Source: Euprymna scolopes | Lineage: Eukaryota; Mollusca; Cephalopoda; Sepiida; Sepiolidae | Reading direction: 5' to 3' | Assembly (NCBI GenBank): GCA_024364805.1 | Contig: CM044488.1 | Span: forward strand, 48,166,977-48,212,487 | Length of the DNA stretch: 45,511 nt | In this document: positions 9,586-20,777 of the stretch, one piece after another | Layout of the letters: every line of letters starts with the position of its first letter | Position numbering within the stretch: the stretch's first letter is position 1 | Position numbers and translations under genes: made by a program | Notes under the pieces: generated by a model | Seen by the model: only the letters and a program-made list of their open reading frames with translations | Databases searched by the model: none | What the model was told of the DNA's origin: nothing

Positions 9586-10540
9586 TGGTTAAAAAAAAAA
9601 AAATTTTTTTTAATTTTCGAGAAATACCTCAAATTTAAATATTATTTTGCCATTAAGTTATTAATTGAACCAAGTTTTTAGAAAGCTATAACTAATTTTA
9701 AGATAATATTTTATCTCTGTAAAATTGTTGGATGAAAATAGCTTCTAAAAACTTTTGATAGCGTTAGATTTGCTAAGGAATTTAGAAGCTAGAAACGACT
9801 ATCTTGTTTTCAAATTTTGAAGGGTCACGAAATATTTTCTGTACTTCTACAAACTGTGCTGAAATAACAATTTAGAAATCCATTCTTAGCAAACGGAGGG
9901 AGGCTTTAAAAAAATCTGTATTGGAAAATCAAAGATATCGTAAAAATTTAATTTAACTTGAAAATCACATCTACAAAAAAAAAAAAACATGAAAAGCACA
10001 GCCCCCCCCCATTTTGCAGAAACACCCTTTTTTTCTCAACTATTAAAAAGGTTAACTTAATCGAAATGCATCCTGCTGGATTTTTAAAGAGTATTTCTTG
10101 AAGTTCGTGTTAGTACTTACTTCACGTTATTGCATTCTTGATTTCAATAAATATGGTTATTAATAAATAAAGACTTAGTTATGTAGAGGCGAAAAACACA
10201 CTCCTTAAAAAAAAAAAATGGGGTGCTTGTGCACTTTTGCCACCGCGCTATTTTTAAATGTTTTTTTCAGGTTAAATTCAAGCTTCACGATTATTTTTAT
10301 TTTTTTTTTATTCTATTTATTTTTTTTTTTGTTGAAAGTGCAATGGGGGACCACCCGAAGAATTACCTTGTGGAAGTGGATTACTTCCTCATTGAAACAT
10401 GTTTTACGAATTGACTGACGTTAAATATTTTTATGATTTGAAACAAAATAATACAAAATAATGGCTAAAGAGAAACTGTAGTATGCCTATGGGCGGGTGC
10501 AAGTGCCCGGTTCGTTCTCCTGAAGCGAAAACTTCTCTTC
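9586..10540. other. AT-rich DNA without a recognised gene
   Basis: A-runs, a C9 run near 10003 and T-rich patches. Short Phe-rich frames at about 10220-10415 are products of T-runs. Confidence 0.5.
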
Positions 10541-10544
10541 ACCC

Positions 10545-10680
10545 ACGTTCGACTGTCTTTTTGGCCAAAATCAAAGTGTAGTATCTGTTCTTCAGATGCG
10601 GCACTTCCATTTCTCGTTCTCTTTCAGTGGAGGAGAAATCCTTCACGACTGAGACAATTTTTATTTTTGTACCTTTTCTC
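10545..10680 (+). repeat. U2 snRNA-headed repeat, copy A (U5-like downstream part)
   Basis: Bases from about 10549 to 10592 match the 5' domain of U2 snRNA: TTTTTGGCC, ATCAAAGTGTAGTATCTGTT. Authentic U2 would go on to the branch-site helix and Sm region, but the sequence switches. The following part (CTTCAGATGCGG, then CAGTGGAGGAGAAA, then GACTGAGACAATTTTTATTT) is shared with copy B at 22625-22745. It resembles U5 snRNA in order and spacing: the CTTCAGAT start, GTGGAG after loop I, and an Sm-like AATTTTT. The U2 head is clear; the U5 assignment is inference. Not a functional snRNA. Confidence 0.65.
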
Positions 10681-10747
10681 CACGTTAAAAAACGACCCTG
10701 GTGTCTAACTAACTCTGTCCCGTGCGAAGGCATTGTAAATAGGTACT

Positions 10748-11466
10748 AGTCGTTCAGCCAGCTTTGCTCGGGCCCTATGTACTGTTCATAACTTTATGTG
10801 CATATGTATATTTATATATTAAAAAGTTTGAATCCTGTCCAGGTAACCTACATCTAATATATCAACTTTGACCTCTTGGCAGCCAAATTTTCCCCCCAAA
10901 ACCGATTAAAAAGCTTGCTGCATGTCTGATTACTCTTTATGTCAAAATTTTAAATGTTTAGACCAAAAATTGATTGAATAGTTTGCTAAAAACCGCAAAG
11001 GTAAAATCTTTTGAACTTTGACACCTTGGTAGCCAAATTTTTGGTCAAAAACCGATTAAAAAGCTTGCTTCTGAATACACTATGTAAAATTTCAAATGTT
11101 TAGACCAGAAATTGGCTGAGAGGTCAAATTATTTTAAACTTTGACCCTAATTTTGACCCCTTAACATTTATTGTTTTGGGTTCAAATCAAGTTAGTTTGA
11201 TCCATGTCCAAGGAACCTACATCTAAAATTTGAAGTGTTTAGACCCAAAATTGATGAAGGAGTTTTGTAGAGTTTTCAAAGGTCAAATCATTGAACTTTG
11301 ACCCCTTAACAGCCAAATTTCTGGCCGAAAACCGATTAAAAAGATTTTCCTAAATCTCAATGCCCCTTATATCAAATCTCGAGTCTGTAGACTGAAAATT
11401 GACAGAATAGTTTGGTAGGGAAATGTACACACACACAGGCAATTTCACTTTTATAGATATATAGAT
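10748..11466 (+). repeat. RTE-like non-coding repeat with three internal units
   Basis: Three imperfect units (about 10864-10915, 11014-11066, 11293-11344) each read AACTTTGAC, then GCCAAATTT, then AAAACCGATTAAAAAG. Between them recur AACCTACATCTAA and GTTTAGACC.AAAATTGA. The block opens with CAGCTTTGCTCGGGCC and closes with ACACACACAGGCAATTTCAC before a TATAGATATATAGAT tail. This layout is familiar from 3' parts of RTE-type LINEs and dependent SINEs. No coding frame. A degraded relative lies at 19040-19215. Confidence 0.55.
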
Positions 11467-11758
11467 TTACAGTCAAACAATAGACACAACAATTTCTTAA
11501 AGTTAAGATAAGACAAATGAGTGCTTCTTCAGAATTCAACCTAATTTTAACAAAAAGGGAAAAAAATCTATGTATATTCCAAAAAGCATGTAAAGTGATC
11601 AAGTAGTTTTTGTTTTAACTAAAAAAAAAATCAAATTTTTGAGTTAGCAAACGTTTGTGTTTTGATCTGCCGTGTTGAGACAACTCAATTCGAACTGCCG
11701 AGGTTAAAATAAGCCTTGTAATGAATACAAGTTACTATTAAAATTGCTAAAAATCGTA

Positions 11759-11763
<5 letters not shown>

Positions 11764-11811
<48 letters not shown>
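11764..11811. repeat. (GT)n(AT)n compound microsatellite
   Basis: Seven GT units pass directly into about 16 AT units. Confidence 0.97.
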
Positions 11812-11813
<2 letters not shown>

Positions 11814-12034
11814 AACTACTCCAAGTTATGTGATTTTTGGAATAGGACATTTTTGTTCTATGATGGATATGTACATCAAAGATTTTTCTGTATTATTTAT
11901 TTTTTTTTTGTTTGTTTTTGTTAAATTAGGTTGAATTCTAGACAAGTGAAAAAATGTAAACCATTTACAACTCCATAAAATAGTTTTCGGGGCGGTCATC
12001 AAGTTCCGTCTGTGTTTGTTTACAATCACATCAG

Positions 12035-12208
12035 CTGATATTTGGACTTGACGATTAATGCCCTGAAAAAGTAATTTCTGATTAATGCTTACCAGTTTTA
12101 AAATAATCTGTTATTTCGAAAAATAGCCAAGTTTCCCTATTTTAAAACTGGTAAACATTAATCAGAAGTGACTCTTCCAGGGCATTCACCGTCAAACCCA
12201 AATAACAG
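12035..12208. repeat. Hairpin MITE-like element, about 70-bp arms
   Basis: The left arm 12035-12105 and the reverse complement of 12139-12208 align with few differences. The outer ends read CTGATATTTGG and CTGTTATTTGG, the inner ends ACCAGTTTTAAAATA in both. The loop is about 33 bases. No coding capacity. Divergence of the arms marks it as an established element, not an artefact. Confidence 0.85.
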
Positions 12209-12359
12209 ATGATGTGATATTGTAAACAAAAAAAACATGTATGCATCTTGATGAACACCAATTTTCGATGATCAATACTATTACTGACATAAACGATTTT
12301 AAAGGAAATAATACAAGTGGGGAAATCAGTCAAAAAAAATTATTTTTCTTATTTGTGGC

Positions 12360-14600
12360 CTATTTGCATAATAATATTGATGATGATGATAATAATCATC
12401 CTGATTTCATTTTATAACATCTCTATGGGATTTCTTCTCCGGATTTTCTTTCAATCCTGGTTTTAAACTAGGAGCTTCAAAGATCAAGTGTTTTCCTAAG
12501 CATATTGGGATTACCTACAATAGCAGAGGTCTAAAGGCCGCCCAACACATCTGGAATTTGTAGTATTTTCAAATGTCCTTCCAGACGACTTGATAGTACA
12601 CATAGTGTACCAGCTACTACCGAGATTACTTGGGTTTTAACCCCATGCATTCGTCTTATCTTCAAGGCTAATGAAACATAGTTTTTACATTTCTCCTTTT
12701 CCTTTTCTATTACATTCTTGTCCCGGGGTACTGAAAAGTTTACGATTTGCCACCTTTTTGAGATTTTGTCAATGACTACCAAATCTAGACAATTATGCTC
12801 TATTTGCTTGGTTGTCATGACACTTTTGTCCTACCATACCTCTAAATTACCATCCTCACTTTTTCGTACTTCATCAGGTACTTCCTCAAACCACTTCCAG
12901 CACACTTCATCCCAAACTTCCTACAAACCTCCCACTATATTCAAAGCCTCAAGCAGTCATGCCTTCTGCGGTACTCTCTCTGAGCCAATCTGCTGCAAGG
13001 TATGCAACTGATTCACAAAACTTTCCATAGATTCGACATTCTGCAGCAACATCCTTACTTTTAACCACTCTTTTGAACAGTCATGTTTTTAGTGCCTGTT
13101 CTTGTACTGCACAAAGACTTCAGTGCCCTTAGCCAGACACCCAGCTCTAAGACATTGCTTTGAACTTTCATTCACCTTGCTACATCCTGGAAGAACTTTC
13201 TGTACATCTTCTCCCCACCCAATTCCTCTGCCCTTTCTCTGTCCACACATTTCACATACTCAGCTTTGGTTTCATCCATTGCAACTTCATTTACCTTTAG
13301 CATCTACTTCTCACTTCTAACCACATACTCTTTCAACGATGTTTCTTCAGCTCTAACACAATCTTCTACACTTATTGTATCTCTTCCACTGTCTTTCTTC
13401 TTGTGACATGACCTTGCTATGCTATTTCTAATGTGGAATATACCAATCATTGCCAAAATTTTTTTCGTCTTGATATCCATGGCAGGCTTTGTCAGACTAC
13501 TTTAGACACTGTAATTCTCACACTGTACCTCAAAACCCTGACAGCCTATGCATTCACCGCCTTAATCAGATTGCCTCCGTACAACTTAAACTTTGCAATT
13601 ATTTTCACCTTTCTAAGATACTCCTTCCTGATTTTCTCGTTCATCTCCCTGTTCATGATGCTCGCATCCTCCAACATGCCCAAATACTTATACTGTTTTT
13701 TCTTTTTCTATTTTTTTCATAACTTCTCCATTTGGCAACACAATACTATTTAAATTTACCTCTACTCCTCTTTTCATCACCAGCACTGCACACTCAGTTA
13801 TCCCAAATTCCATCCTGATGTTTTAGAATATGTCTCGACGAGCTCCAATAGTATCTCCACTGCCTTCTCATTTCTACCAAGCACCTTTAAATTGTCCATA
13901 AACAGCAGGTGATTGAAGTGTTGACTGCCGGACCCAAAGTGATACCTCCGTTTATCTCTCTCCAAGAGGATGCTCAATGGTATCATCACTATTACAAAAA
14001 GAAGAGGAGATAATGAATCTTCTTAGAATATGGCCTGTATAATGCCAACTTCCCCAAACACCTCCCTGTTTGCTGTTAGAACTGTTTTCCATTGAACCAT
14101 ACTTGTCTCAGGAAGTCCTATAATACTTCTACCAACCTTCATCATTGACACTGTTTTGCGGATTCATGAGTGAGGGACCATGTTGTACACCTTCCTATAA
14201 TCGATCCATGCTACACTCAAATTCCTTTTCTTTCTCTTTGCATCCTATAACACTGCCTTATCAATCATTAGTTGGTCCTTGGTACCCCTCAATCCTTGAC
14301 GGGATCCTTTCTGTTTATCAGGGAGAACACCATTGCTCAAAAGGTGGCCATAAACTTTGTCTGCAAAGGCCTGTAATTGCTGGTCTGTTCCTTTTTCGAC
14401 TTCCAAATCAATATAGTTCTTCTCTTAACAAGCTCATCAGGAAGGTCCTCTGAGTCAACTACCCCTAGCAGGGCAGCAGCTATTGAAGAGTGAAGACATT
14501 GGAACTGCTTGAACCAGAAGCTCCTTGCTTCATCTGAACCAGATGTCTTCCAGTTCATCATCCTTCAAATGCTAGCCCTCGCGTCGTCAATGGTTATCAC
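12360..14600 (-). mobile_element. RLE-type LINE (R4/R2-like), RT and endonuclease part, decayed
   Basis: A minus-strand LINE whose reading frames are interrupted many times. In element order: a finger-region stretch at 14561-14337 (WKTSGSDEARSFWFKQF, and DELVK.RTILI), an RT motif-C region at about 13930 (LLFMDNLKVLGRNEK, where active elements have MDD), a thumb region at 13790-13440 (EVMKKIEKEKTVKYLG, MNEKIRKEYLRKV), a linker, and a C-terminal restriction-like endonuclease at 12818-12531. It ends at about 12360-12395 in a trinucleotide ATC/ATT tail. Elements with the endonuclease after the RT belong to the R2/R4/NeSL/Hero group; R4/Dong-like is my best guess. Dead copy. Confidence 0.7.
12531..12818 (-). 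pseudogene. Restriction-like endonuclease domain of the RLE LINE
   Basis: A 95-codon open stretch reading TTKQIEHNCLDLVVIDK, then QIVNFSVPRDKNV, then MHGVKTQVISVVAGTL. In related elements the corresponding positions read RPDLVVIDK and IIDIAVPxD, the PD...(D/E)xK core that nicks the target DNA so that reverse transcription can start there. Here the position that is usually Pro is Leu and the strand usually ending in an Asp-containing motif reads VNFSVP, so activity is doubtful even in this open stretch. It lies at the 3' end of the element, as expected. Confidence 0.65.
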
Positions 14601-14857
14601 TGCATTCTCCATCTTCTGTATCTCTGAGAACCTTGCTCTGGCATCTCCCAGCTAGTAGCCTTATCATTGTGTCACTATTTGACAGACTAAACCCACTTTA
14701 GAACTCTCTAGCCTCCTCTGCATTTTGAGTACTGTTACTTCCAGCCTCCTTGCTACCACTGAATCTATATAATTATAAAACTCTCGGAACTTTGCTTGCT
14801 TGCATCTTGTTTTCCACAATTGGGCAATTCCATCTTTTATAAAAGGGATGACAGGTG

Positions 14858-14930
14858 AATTATATATATATATATATATATAGTCCTGCTTGAATCTTGT
14901 CTTCAATGATCAGGTGAGGGATGATAGGTG

Positions 14931-14975
<45 letters not shown>
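14858..14975. repeat. Two (AT)n tracts with a repeated flank
   Basis: AT runs at 14860-14882 and 14933-14975. Each is preceded by GATGACAGGTGAATT or GATGATAGGTGAATT. The module between them, CCTGCTTGAATCTT plus CTTCAATGAT, recurs at about 15460-15525 before another AT run, so the same flank-plus-microsatellite unit occurs three times within 700 bp. Confidence 0.85.
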
Positions 14976-14976
<1 letters not shown>

Positions 14977-15135
14977 CAAATTTATTAAATACCTACAGAC
15001 ACTAGTGTTTCATCCTTTCGGGAATCATCAGTGCAGGGTGTCATGATTAACACCAGTCAAGAGATTCGAACTCAGCTACAGAAGTTATGTCTGGCTTCAT
15101 TAGCAAGAACCCAATCCATTTGGCTACCGTCAACC
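14976..15135 (-). repeat. tRNA-derived SINE, family 1
   Basis: On the minus strand the head carries an A box (TAGCCAAATGGATTGGG, 15126-15110) and a B box (GTTCGAATCTC, 15071-15061) at tRNA spacing, followed by an unrelated body with ATGATTCCCGAAAGGATGAA and a 3' end AGGTATTTAATAAATTTGTT that merges into (AT)n. Head, body and simple tail in that order define a tRNA-derived SINE transcribed by RNA polymerase III and mobilised by a LINE. The style recalls cephalopod SINEs, but I did not compare it with one. Confidence 0.75.
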
Positions 15136-15317
15136 ACAAGAAATACAGTTGAGATTTAAACATTTATTCTTTTTAAATGCTTTTAACGTCAGTCAGTGAT
15201 CTAATCATTATATGATGATCTGCACATATGAGCTAAGTTGACCGACTTATTTTAACTGAAAGTGCTCAACGATAAGAAACAAGTTTCTTAAAGGGGTTGA
15301 CATATATAATGTATATG

Positions 15318-15402
15318 AACATGGCCCATACTCTAAAGAACGAGGGTGGAGATTTGTATGTTTTGGTTTCGATTCTAGCTGATTTTACTCGAGTCATATA
15401 TA
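15318..15402 (+). repeat. tRNA-derived SINE, family 2, copy 1
   Basis: Shares CTAAAGAA.GAG, GGAGA, TTGTATGTTTTGGTT and the closing AGTCATA.A run with the copy at 15600-15695. The B-box-like GGTTTCGATTCT sits at 15365-15376. The A box is eroded (CATACTCTAAAG). It ends in a short AT repeat. Confidence 0.6.
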
Positions 15403-15599
15403 TATTTTTTAAGTTTTGATCTCACTACTATATATTAGGTTTAATATATTATAAATATGCCTGCTTGAATCTTCAATGATTAAGTGATTCCACCTTTAAA
15501 GTAATGACAGGTGAATATATATATACACTGGTTGTATCGATTGGTTTCCTAGATATAAATCCAATGAAACTTGCGTGATTATTTAAGAGTGCTCAATGC

Positions 15600-15695
15600 A
15601 GGACATAGCTGGGCATAGCTCGGAGGCTAAAGAATGAGTGGAGAGTTGTATGTTTTGGTTCTGATTCTGACTAATGACACCCAAGTCATACACAC
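15600..15695 (+). repeat. tRNA-derived SINE, family 2, copy 2
   Basis: Better preserved copy: A-box-like TAGCTCGGAGGCTAAAG (15616-15632), B-box-like GGTTCTGATTCT (15657-15668), about 70 bases from start to B-box end as in a tRNA. It is followed by CCAAGTCATA and an (AC)n tail. About 280 bp downstream of copy 1, in the same orientation. Confidence 0.65.
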
Positions 15696-15857
15696 ACACA
15701 AACATATATAGTTTAATATAATTATCGATAGAGAATAGTCTATAACTACATAATCTACATGAATTAAAATATCATATTTAAGCATATCCTATGACTGGAC
15801 AATGTCAGGCGGCCTACTAGTTCCTTATACAGTTAAGATTAATTGTTCTAGAAAAGG

Positions 15858-16850
15858 TTGTTCTGCCAAAAAGCAACACCTTTCCCAATGAAGTTCCTAA
15901 GGTTTACGCCACCAGCACAAACTTTCTCTTCCATCATCCCTCCTTTCAAGTCCGTCATTCGCTTTCTGTTCCAGCTTCATTCCCTTTCTTATCTCTTCAA
16001 TTTAGAACTCCCTAGCATTCTCTGCATTTGGAGTGCTGTTACTTCCAGCCTCCTTGCAACACCCTTCCCAATGAAGTTCTTAAGTTGCACACCACCAGCA
16101 TGGACCTTCTCTTTCAACATTGGTAGAAATGTCATTATCCCTTTGTCCGTCAAACCATACCCTCTTTCAAGTCCGTCCTTGAGTGTCTCTTCTAGCTTAC
16201 AACCTTCCTTTCTCTTCGATTCTGCCAATGTCCTTTCATCACCCTTTTATATTTTCCTCGAGCTGCTTTTTTCCAGTATGACCATTCCGTTCTCCCTCTT
16301 TTTCTTCTGCATCAAGCCAAGACGATCCACAACAACATACGACGTCGTGTACAAAAGCCTGTTAAGTTCCGTAATAGATATGTTCTCTCTCAAGATGTTG
16401 TAAATTACGCCTTGGACGACCTTCACATTGCCTTTCACTTTCTGCCTATCAAAACTCTTCATGTTTGGGATATCTATGATCTCTCTATACTAAGGAAAAC
16501 TTAACTTCTGAAGTACTTCTTTCTCAACCAAAGTCAAAGCTCAAACTTTTTCACCACTTCTCCATACATCTGTTCTTTCTATTGGCACTATTGTCTCAGG
16601 TCATTGATATCATTTGCCTCAAAGTCTTCAAATGTCACATCATCACTTTCTCTAATCTTAGCATGCCATTCCTCCTCAGTCGACTGAATCACACCATCAT
16701 CTACATTTCCCTCCTGCACTGTTACACCACCAATACTCTTATCAGAGATAACTTTACTTTCCCTATTCATTTCATCCTTGACCATCCCTGCAATCTCCTC
16801 CTCGCCATCACTGTGAGTAGGTTATTTTCAATTTGTTTTAACTGAGATAC
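15858..16850 (-). mobile_element. RLE-type LINE, 5' part upstream of the RT, decayed
   Basis: Minus-strand frames show the charged N-terminal region typical of this LINE group: ITELNRLLYTTSYVVVDRLG, then KKKRENG, then KLEETLKDGLERGYGL. The stretch VARRLEVTALQMQRMLGSSK recurs as VARRLEVTVLKMQRRLESSK at 14740-14690, beside the RT part, so this block and 12360-14600 are pieces of the same family and perhaps of one insertion opened by later SINE and microsatellite growth. Sequences 15873-15995 and 16056-16225 are a diverged internal duplication. Non-functional. Confidence 0.6.
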
Positions 16851-17673
16851 TAAATAAGAATAATAACAACAACACCCCAAACCTGATATAATTTTTCTAA
16901 ATAAAAACAAGAGAACTTGCTCAATCATTAACTTAACCTGCCCTTTCAACACCAGAGCGCAAGCAAAAGAAAGAACATGAAAAAATATCCAAATCTGAAA
17001 AAGGGAATTAGACTATGGAAATGTAAATAAGTCAAGGTGATCTCCATTGTAATTGGGATGGTTGGGACCATAATGAAAAGCCACCATAAATGGCTTGATC
17101 GGCTTGATGAGACAATTTCTTTTCCAGTTTTGCAAAAGGCTTGCCTTTTAGGAACAGCGAAAATGCTAAGGTACAGCTTGAATGTCTAAAGTCAAAGGAG
17201 TTGATCTGATGTTCAAACTAAAAAAACATCCAAAAGTTGAGACTACTATGAAATAATAATAATCTGACATTTTTGCGATCATCTTTTGTTCCTGGGAGGT
17301 AACGCTGGTCTAATTGTTAATGATATAGACTCATGGTCTCTCCCGTAAGTACCCGATGATTTTTCTAGAAAGAATTCTCTCCAGAAAAATATCAAGGAAA
17401 CCAATGCCAACAATAGAATCTTTGGATTCAGAGGATATGATGATGATCTTTTGTTCTTGTTAGCTCCTTACATCAAATGGCATCTTGCTTTGTCTGAAGC
17501 GATTTCCATCAAATAAATATAAATTTTGATGTAAAAAAAAAAGATCAAATTTCCATGCGTTTCCGCTACTTATTAGGAAACGACAATTTTACTTCAGAAG
17601 ACATTTTATTTATAACTTATACTCCTTACTATAGATGATATGAGATAATCACATTATATACAGCATAATCATG
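16851..17673. other. No gene recognised
   Basis: Moderately AT-rich DNA with no clear frame, inverted repeat or tRNA-like promoter. Confidence 0.45.
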
Positions 17674-17800
17674 TTTACACAACAGTTCTTGTTAGCTCAC
17701 CAAAGTTAAGCAACATTGAGCGTGGTCAGTACCATATGGGTAACCATTTGGAAATACCAGGCACTGTATGTAGGAAAATGTCGACACTTCTCTTCAACTA
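17674..17800 (+). repeat. 5S rRNA-related repeat, copy A
   Basis: Matches the internal and 3' part of animal 5S rRNA: AAGTTAAGCAACATTGAGCG (box A region), TGGTCAGTAC, ATGGGTAACCATTTGG (box C region), AATACCAGGCACTGTATG. The 5' third is missing or strongly altered, and several promoter bases differ, so it is not a working 5S gene. It continues as TAGGAAAATGTCGACACTTC, which is also found after the 5S end in copy B, so the similarity extends beyond 5S. Confidence 0.85.
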
Positions 17801-18477
17801 ACAATTTAATAAACAAAAGATACTGTAAAATTTGAATTTAACTTAAAAGTACTATAAAAAAAATGGCATGGTACCTTATCTGGATAAGTACTGAGAAGAG
17901 AGATAATGTCTTGTCATATTGATATCTCAAATGGAACTGTTTACATTTTCTGAGAAACAGGCTTGTGCAGCAGAAATAGTCACCTGTGCAACAGTCAATG
18001 TATCAATATATGAGTGAAAGCACGTCAATGCGTTTTTATTGAATCATGTACTGTTTAGAACCTACAAATGTAAAAGAAAATTGATCGTAATTATGTAAAT
18101 GTACAGATCCATACCATTGTCTGACACTTAACAAAGACAACGTCAGATTGATTTGCTACAGACATATTGGTTGCAAATACTGTTTTTTTAAGAAAGATAT
18201 CTTGTGGCATGAATACATTGAGAATGTCTTTATGTCATAATGAGATGGCTGTATGTGTGAGAGAAATTTATACCATAGAGCCCCGGGATATGGCATTAAA
18301 AATTGGTAACAAACTACAGTACAGTATATAATACACATGTATAAAATCAAATAACATTATAATAACACTGTAAGGTGGGACAAATACCTTAACCAGGGGC
18401 TGGAAAAACATCATATTCCACATCTTCACCTGAAAAAAAGCATCCTAGGGTTACCATATCTCGGAGATCTGCTGTAT
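17801..18477. other. No gene recognised
   Basis: AT-rich DNA. Short frames here lack any domain. Confidence 0.45.
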
Positions 18478-18490
18478 AATATATATATAT

Positions 18491-18710
18491 AAAAGGAACA
18501 AACCAAGTTATGTGTTCATCAACTTTTCGTCTTTATTTCAAGACTTCCTCTGGATGAATAAAATTAAGAAAACAAAACACCAGTACAAATATTTCACATC
18601 AAAAATATATTTCCAAATATTTGTTTTGTTTTCTTAATTTCATTCATCCAGAAAAAGTTTTGGAATAAAGACAAAACATTGATTCATACATAACTTGGTT
18701 TGTTCCTTTT
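18491..18710. repeat. Foldback element with about 95-bp arms
   Basis: The left arm begins AAAAGGAACAAACCAAGTTA and ends near ATTAAGAAAACAAAACA; the right arm is its diverged reverse complement, ending TAACTTGGTTTGTTCCTTTT. The loop is about 40 bases. It follows an (AT)n tract at 18478. No coding capacity; MITE-like. Confidence 0.85.
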
Positions 18711-19039
18711 TTTTTATTTCTCTATTTTGTTGGAATACTATTTCCATTATTTTCATCATGTATATGATATTTTAATTTATGCAGATTTCGTATGCATTAT
18801 TATAGAGCCAATTTTCTATTTATTATTATTATTATATCCAATATATAGAAGTGATTTCAAAAGTTCAACAAAAAAATGACTTGGTTGCCATCAGTTATAA
18901 TTGGAATCAAAACATATAGCTCTCCAGCATTATTTATCATCTAATTTAAGTCCATATGCATAAAAAATAATGTTGTTAAAGTTATAAGTGTATAGTTGTG
19001 TATCCAAAAAAGTAACACATTTAGTTGATTTAGGCTCAT

Positions 19040-19215
19040 CAAGTTCCAATTTTTTTCAATTTTGACTCGTCAGCAGCTACATTTACTGGTTAAAAACCAA
19101 ATTGAATTTGTTCCACAGGTCTGAATTCTTTATATATTAAGATTAAGTTTCAAGTCTGCAGACCAAAAATTGACAGAGTAGTTTGGTAAAGACCATTTTG
19201 CACGGACAAGGTCAC
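19040..19215 (+). repeat. Degraded RTE-like non-coding repeat
   Basis: Shares the GCAGCTACATTTACTGGTTA/AAAACC pattern and, more clearly, GTCTGCAGACCAAAAATTGA plus CAGAGTAGTTTGGTA with the 3' end of the block at 10748-11466. It ends in an AT/AC microsatellite in the same way. Confidence 0.55.

Positions 19216-19252
<37 letters not shown>
19216..19252. repeat. (AT)n(AC)n compound microsatellite
   Basis: About eight AT units followed by about eleven AC units, at the tail of the repeat to its left. Confidence 0.95.
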
Positions 19253-19257
19253 TTATA

Positions 19258-19870
19258 GACTCACCCCACAGGTGTCTGTTTCACATGTGGGAGATACTTC
19301 AAAGCGCAAATTTGTCTGACAAGCTATCTCAGGATCCATAGAACTATTGCATGATCATGGTCACCTTCGCAAGCAATGGTCGAATATCATATATTATATG
19401 ATGACAAAGATGATAGCAAGAAGAGCAATCTACAAAGCCAAGATGGAGCTTGAGCAAACTAGGTTTCCAAATATATCAAAGCAATGACCAGAAGAATTAA
19501 GTATTCAGGATAGCTAAACAGATGGCAAAAACCAATTTGGATATAATTGGAGATATGGGCATTCAAAATTACCAGGAGGTGCTAGCAATAAATGAAAAAG
19601 ACAGGAGACTGTTGAATACTTAGTTTTTATGAGACTGAGAAAATCTATAATTTGCAGAAGCAGTTTCTGGTTCACTTATGAGAAAGAAATGATGCAAGAA
19701 ACTGTACGATGAAGAAGAGCAAGGCTTCAGGACCCTCAGGTATTGTAGCAGAAATGTTGACGTCTGTGGATGAAACCGGCATTGAGATGATCACAAACTT
19801 GATGAATCACATCATAAAGGGAGAGCTTATCTTGAAAGACTAGAAATTCGGTACAATTGTGAATTGTTAA
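19258..19870 (+). mobile_element. LINE fragment with C2H2 finger and RT finger region
   Basis: Translation shows a C2H2-like zinc finger (VCFTCGRYFKAQICLTSYLR followed by IHR), a basic linker (ARRAIYKAKMELEQTRF) and the start of an RT palm/finger (KASGPSGIVAEML, then LMNHIIKGELI and GTIVNC). This is the layout of a LINE group widespread in molluscs. Frames are interrupted and the RT core (YADD) is absent, so it is a dead internal fragment. I lean to an RTE-like assignment but am not sure. Confidence 0.6.
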
Positions 19871-20777
19871 AAATATAGTATCATTAACAGAAGAGAGGGA
19901 AAGAAAGACACGCACACAAACATCAGCAGACAAAGTTTTGGTCTCTGTATTTTGGAATGTATGGTATTTTGTTCATTGATACTTTGAGGGAGGAAAAATC
20001 ATCAATAGCAAATTTTATATGGTGTTTGAAAGAAGAAACAGTCCAAAATGAACAAAAGGTTTTTTTTATAAAGATAATAAACCCCCACAAGTCTATTTCA
20101 ATGACAAAACTAGATGAATTATGTTTTCAGTTGTGTCACACCAATCCTTCTCTTCAGATATGGGCCCCAGTGACTACTGGCTTTTCACAGATCTTAAGAT
20201 AAGGGGTAGAGATTTGCCTGCAATGAAGTGTTATTGGAGACTGAGCTGTATTTTCAGGCTGTTAACACATCATTATGCAAAACAGGCATCAAATTGTTAG
20301 AGAATCCGACCATGTTGATGAATAAAGTAGAATTTTGCTTAAAAGTTATTAATTAGGCCTAAGACTTCTTAAATTCTGTATTTTCATACAACAGACAAAT
20401 GCACAAGTAATTTTTTTTTTTTTTTAAATAAGATGTTTTTATGACCATGAACAAAGCTTTTCCTGTCATCCAGCAAACAAACAAAGACAAAATCCAGTCC
20501 TATTCAATGACCATATGTGGTGTAAAAATTCCCAACAAAATTGTGTGTCACCATAAAATTTTGGGGTCTGATTCTTTTTCACCAAGGCGTAGCAAAATGT
20601 TTCTTGTCAACCTGTTATTTGCTTGCGTGTATGTGTGTGGATTGATTGTGAAATAGGTCCAATGCAAGTAGAGAGTACGGATTTGAGTATTTGTGAGAAG
20701 AGCCAATAGATTTTATATGGGGATGCTTCTATGCTAGATACTATGTTGTTAATTTTGTGTACAGTTTGTTTGCTGTT
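19871..20777. other. No gene recognised
   Basis: Includes a T13 run near 20410 and short frames without domains. Confidence 0.45.

Noticed and set aside
10549-10680. Functional U2 snRNA gene
   Set aside because: Only the 5' domain is present; the branch-site helix and U2 Sm region are absent.
15858-16403. 181-codon plus-strand ORF
   Set aside because: Antisense of the LINE 5' region; low-complexity Ser/Phe/Leu composition from purine-rich coding on the other strand.
17674-17774. Functional 5S rRNA gene
   Set aside because: The 5' third is missing or altered and promoter bases differ from the consensus; the copy at 25481-25600 is similarly changed.
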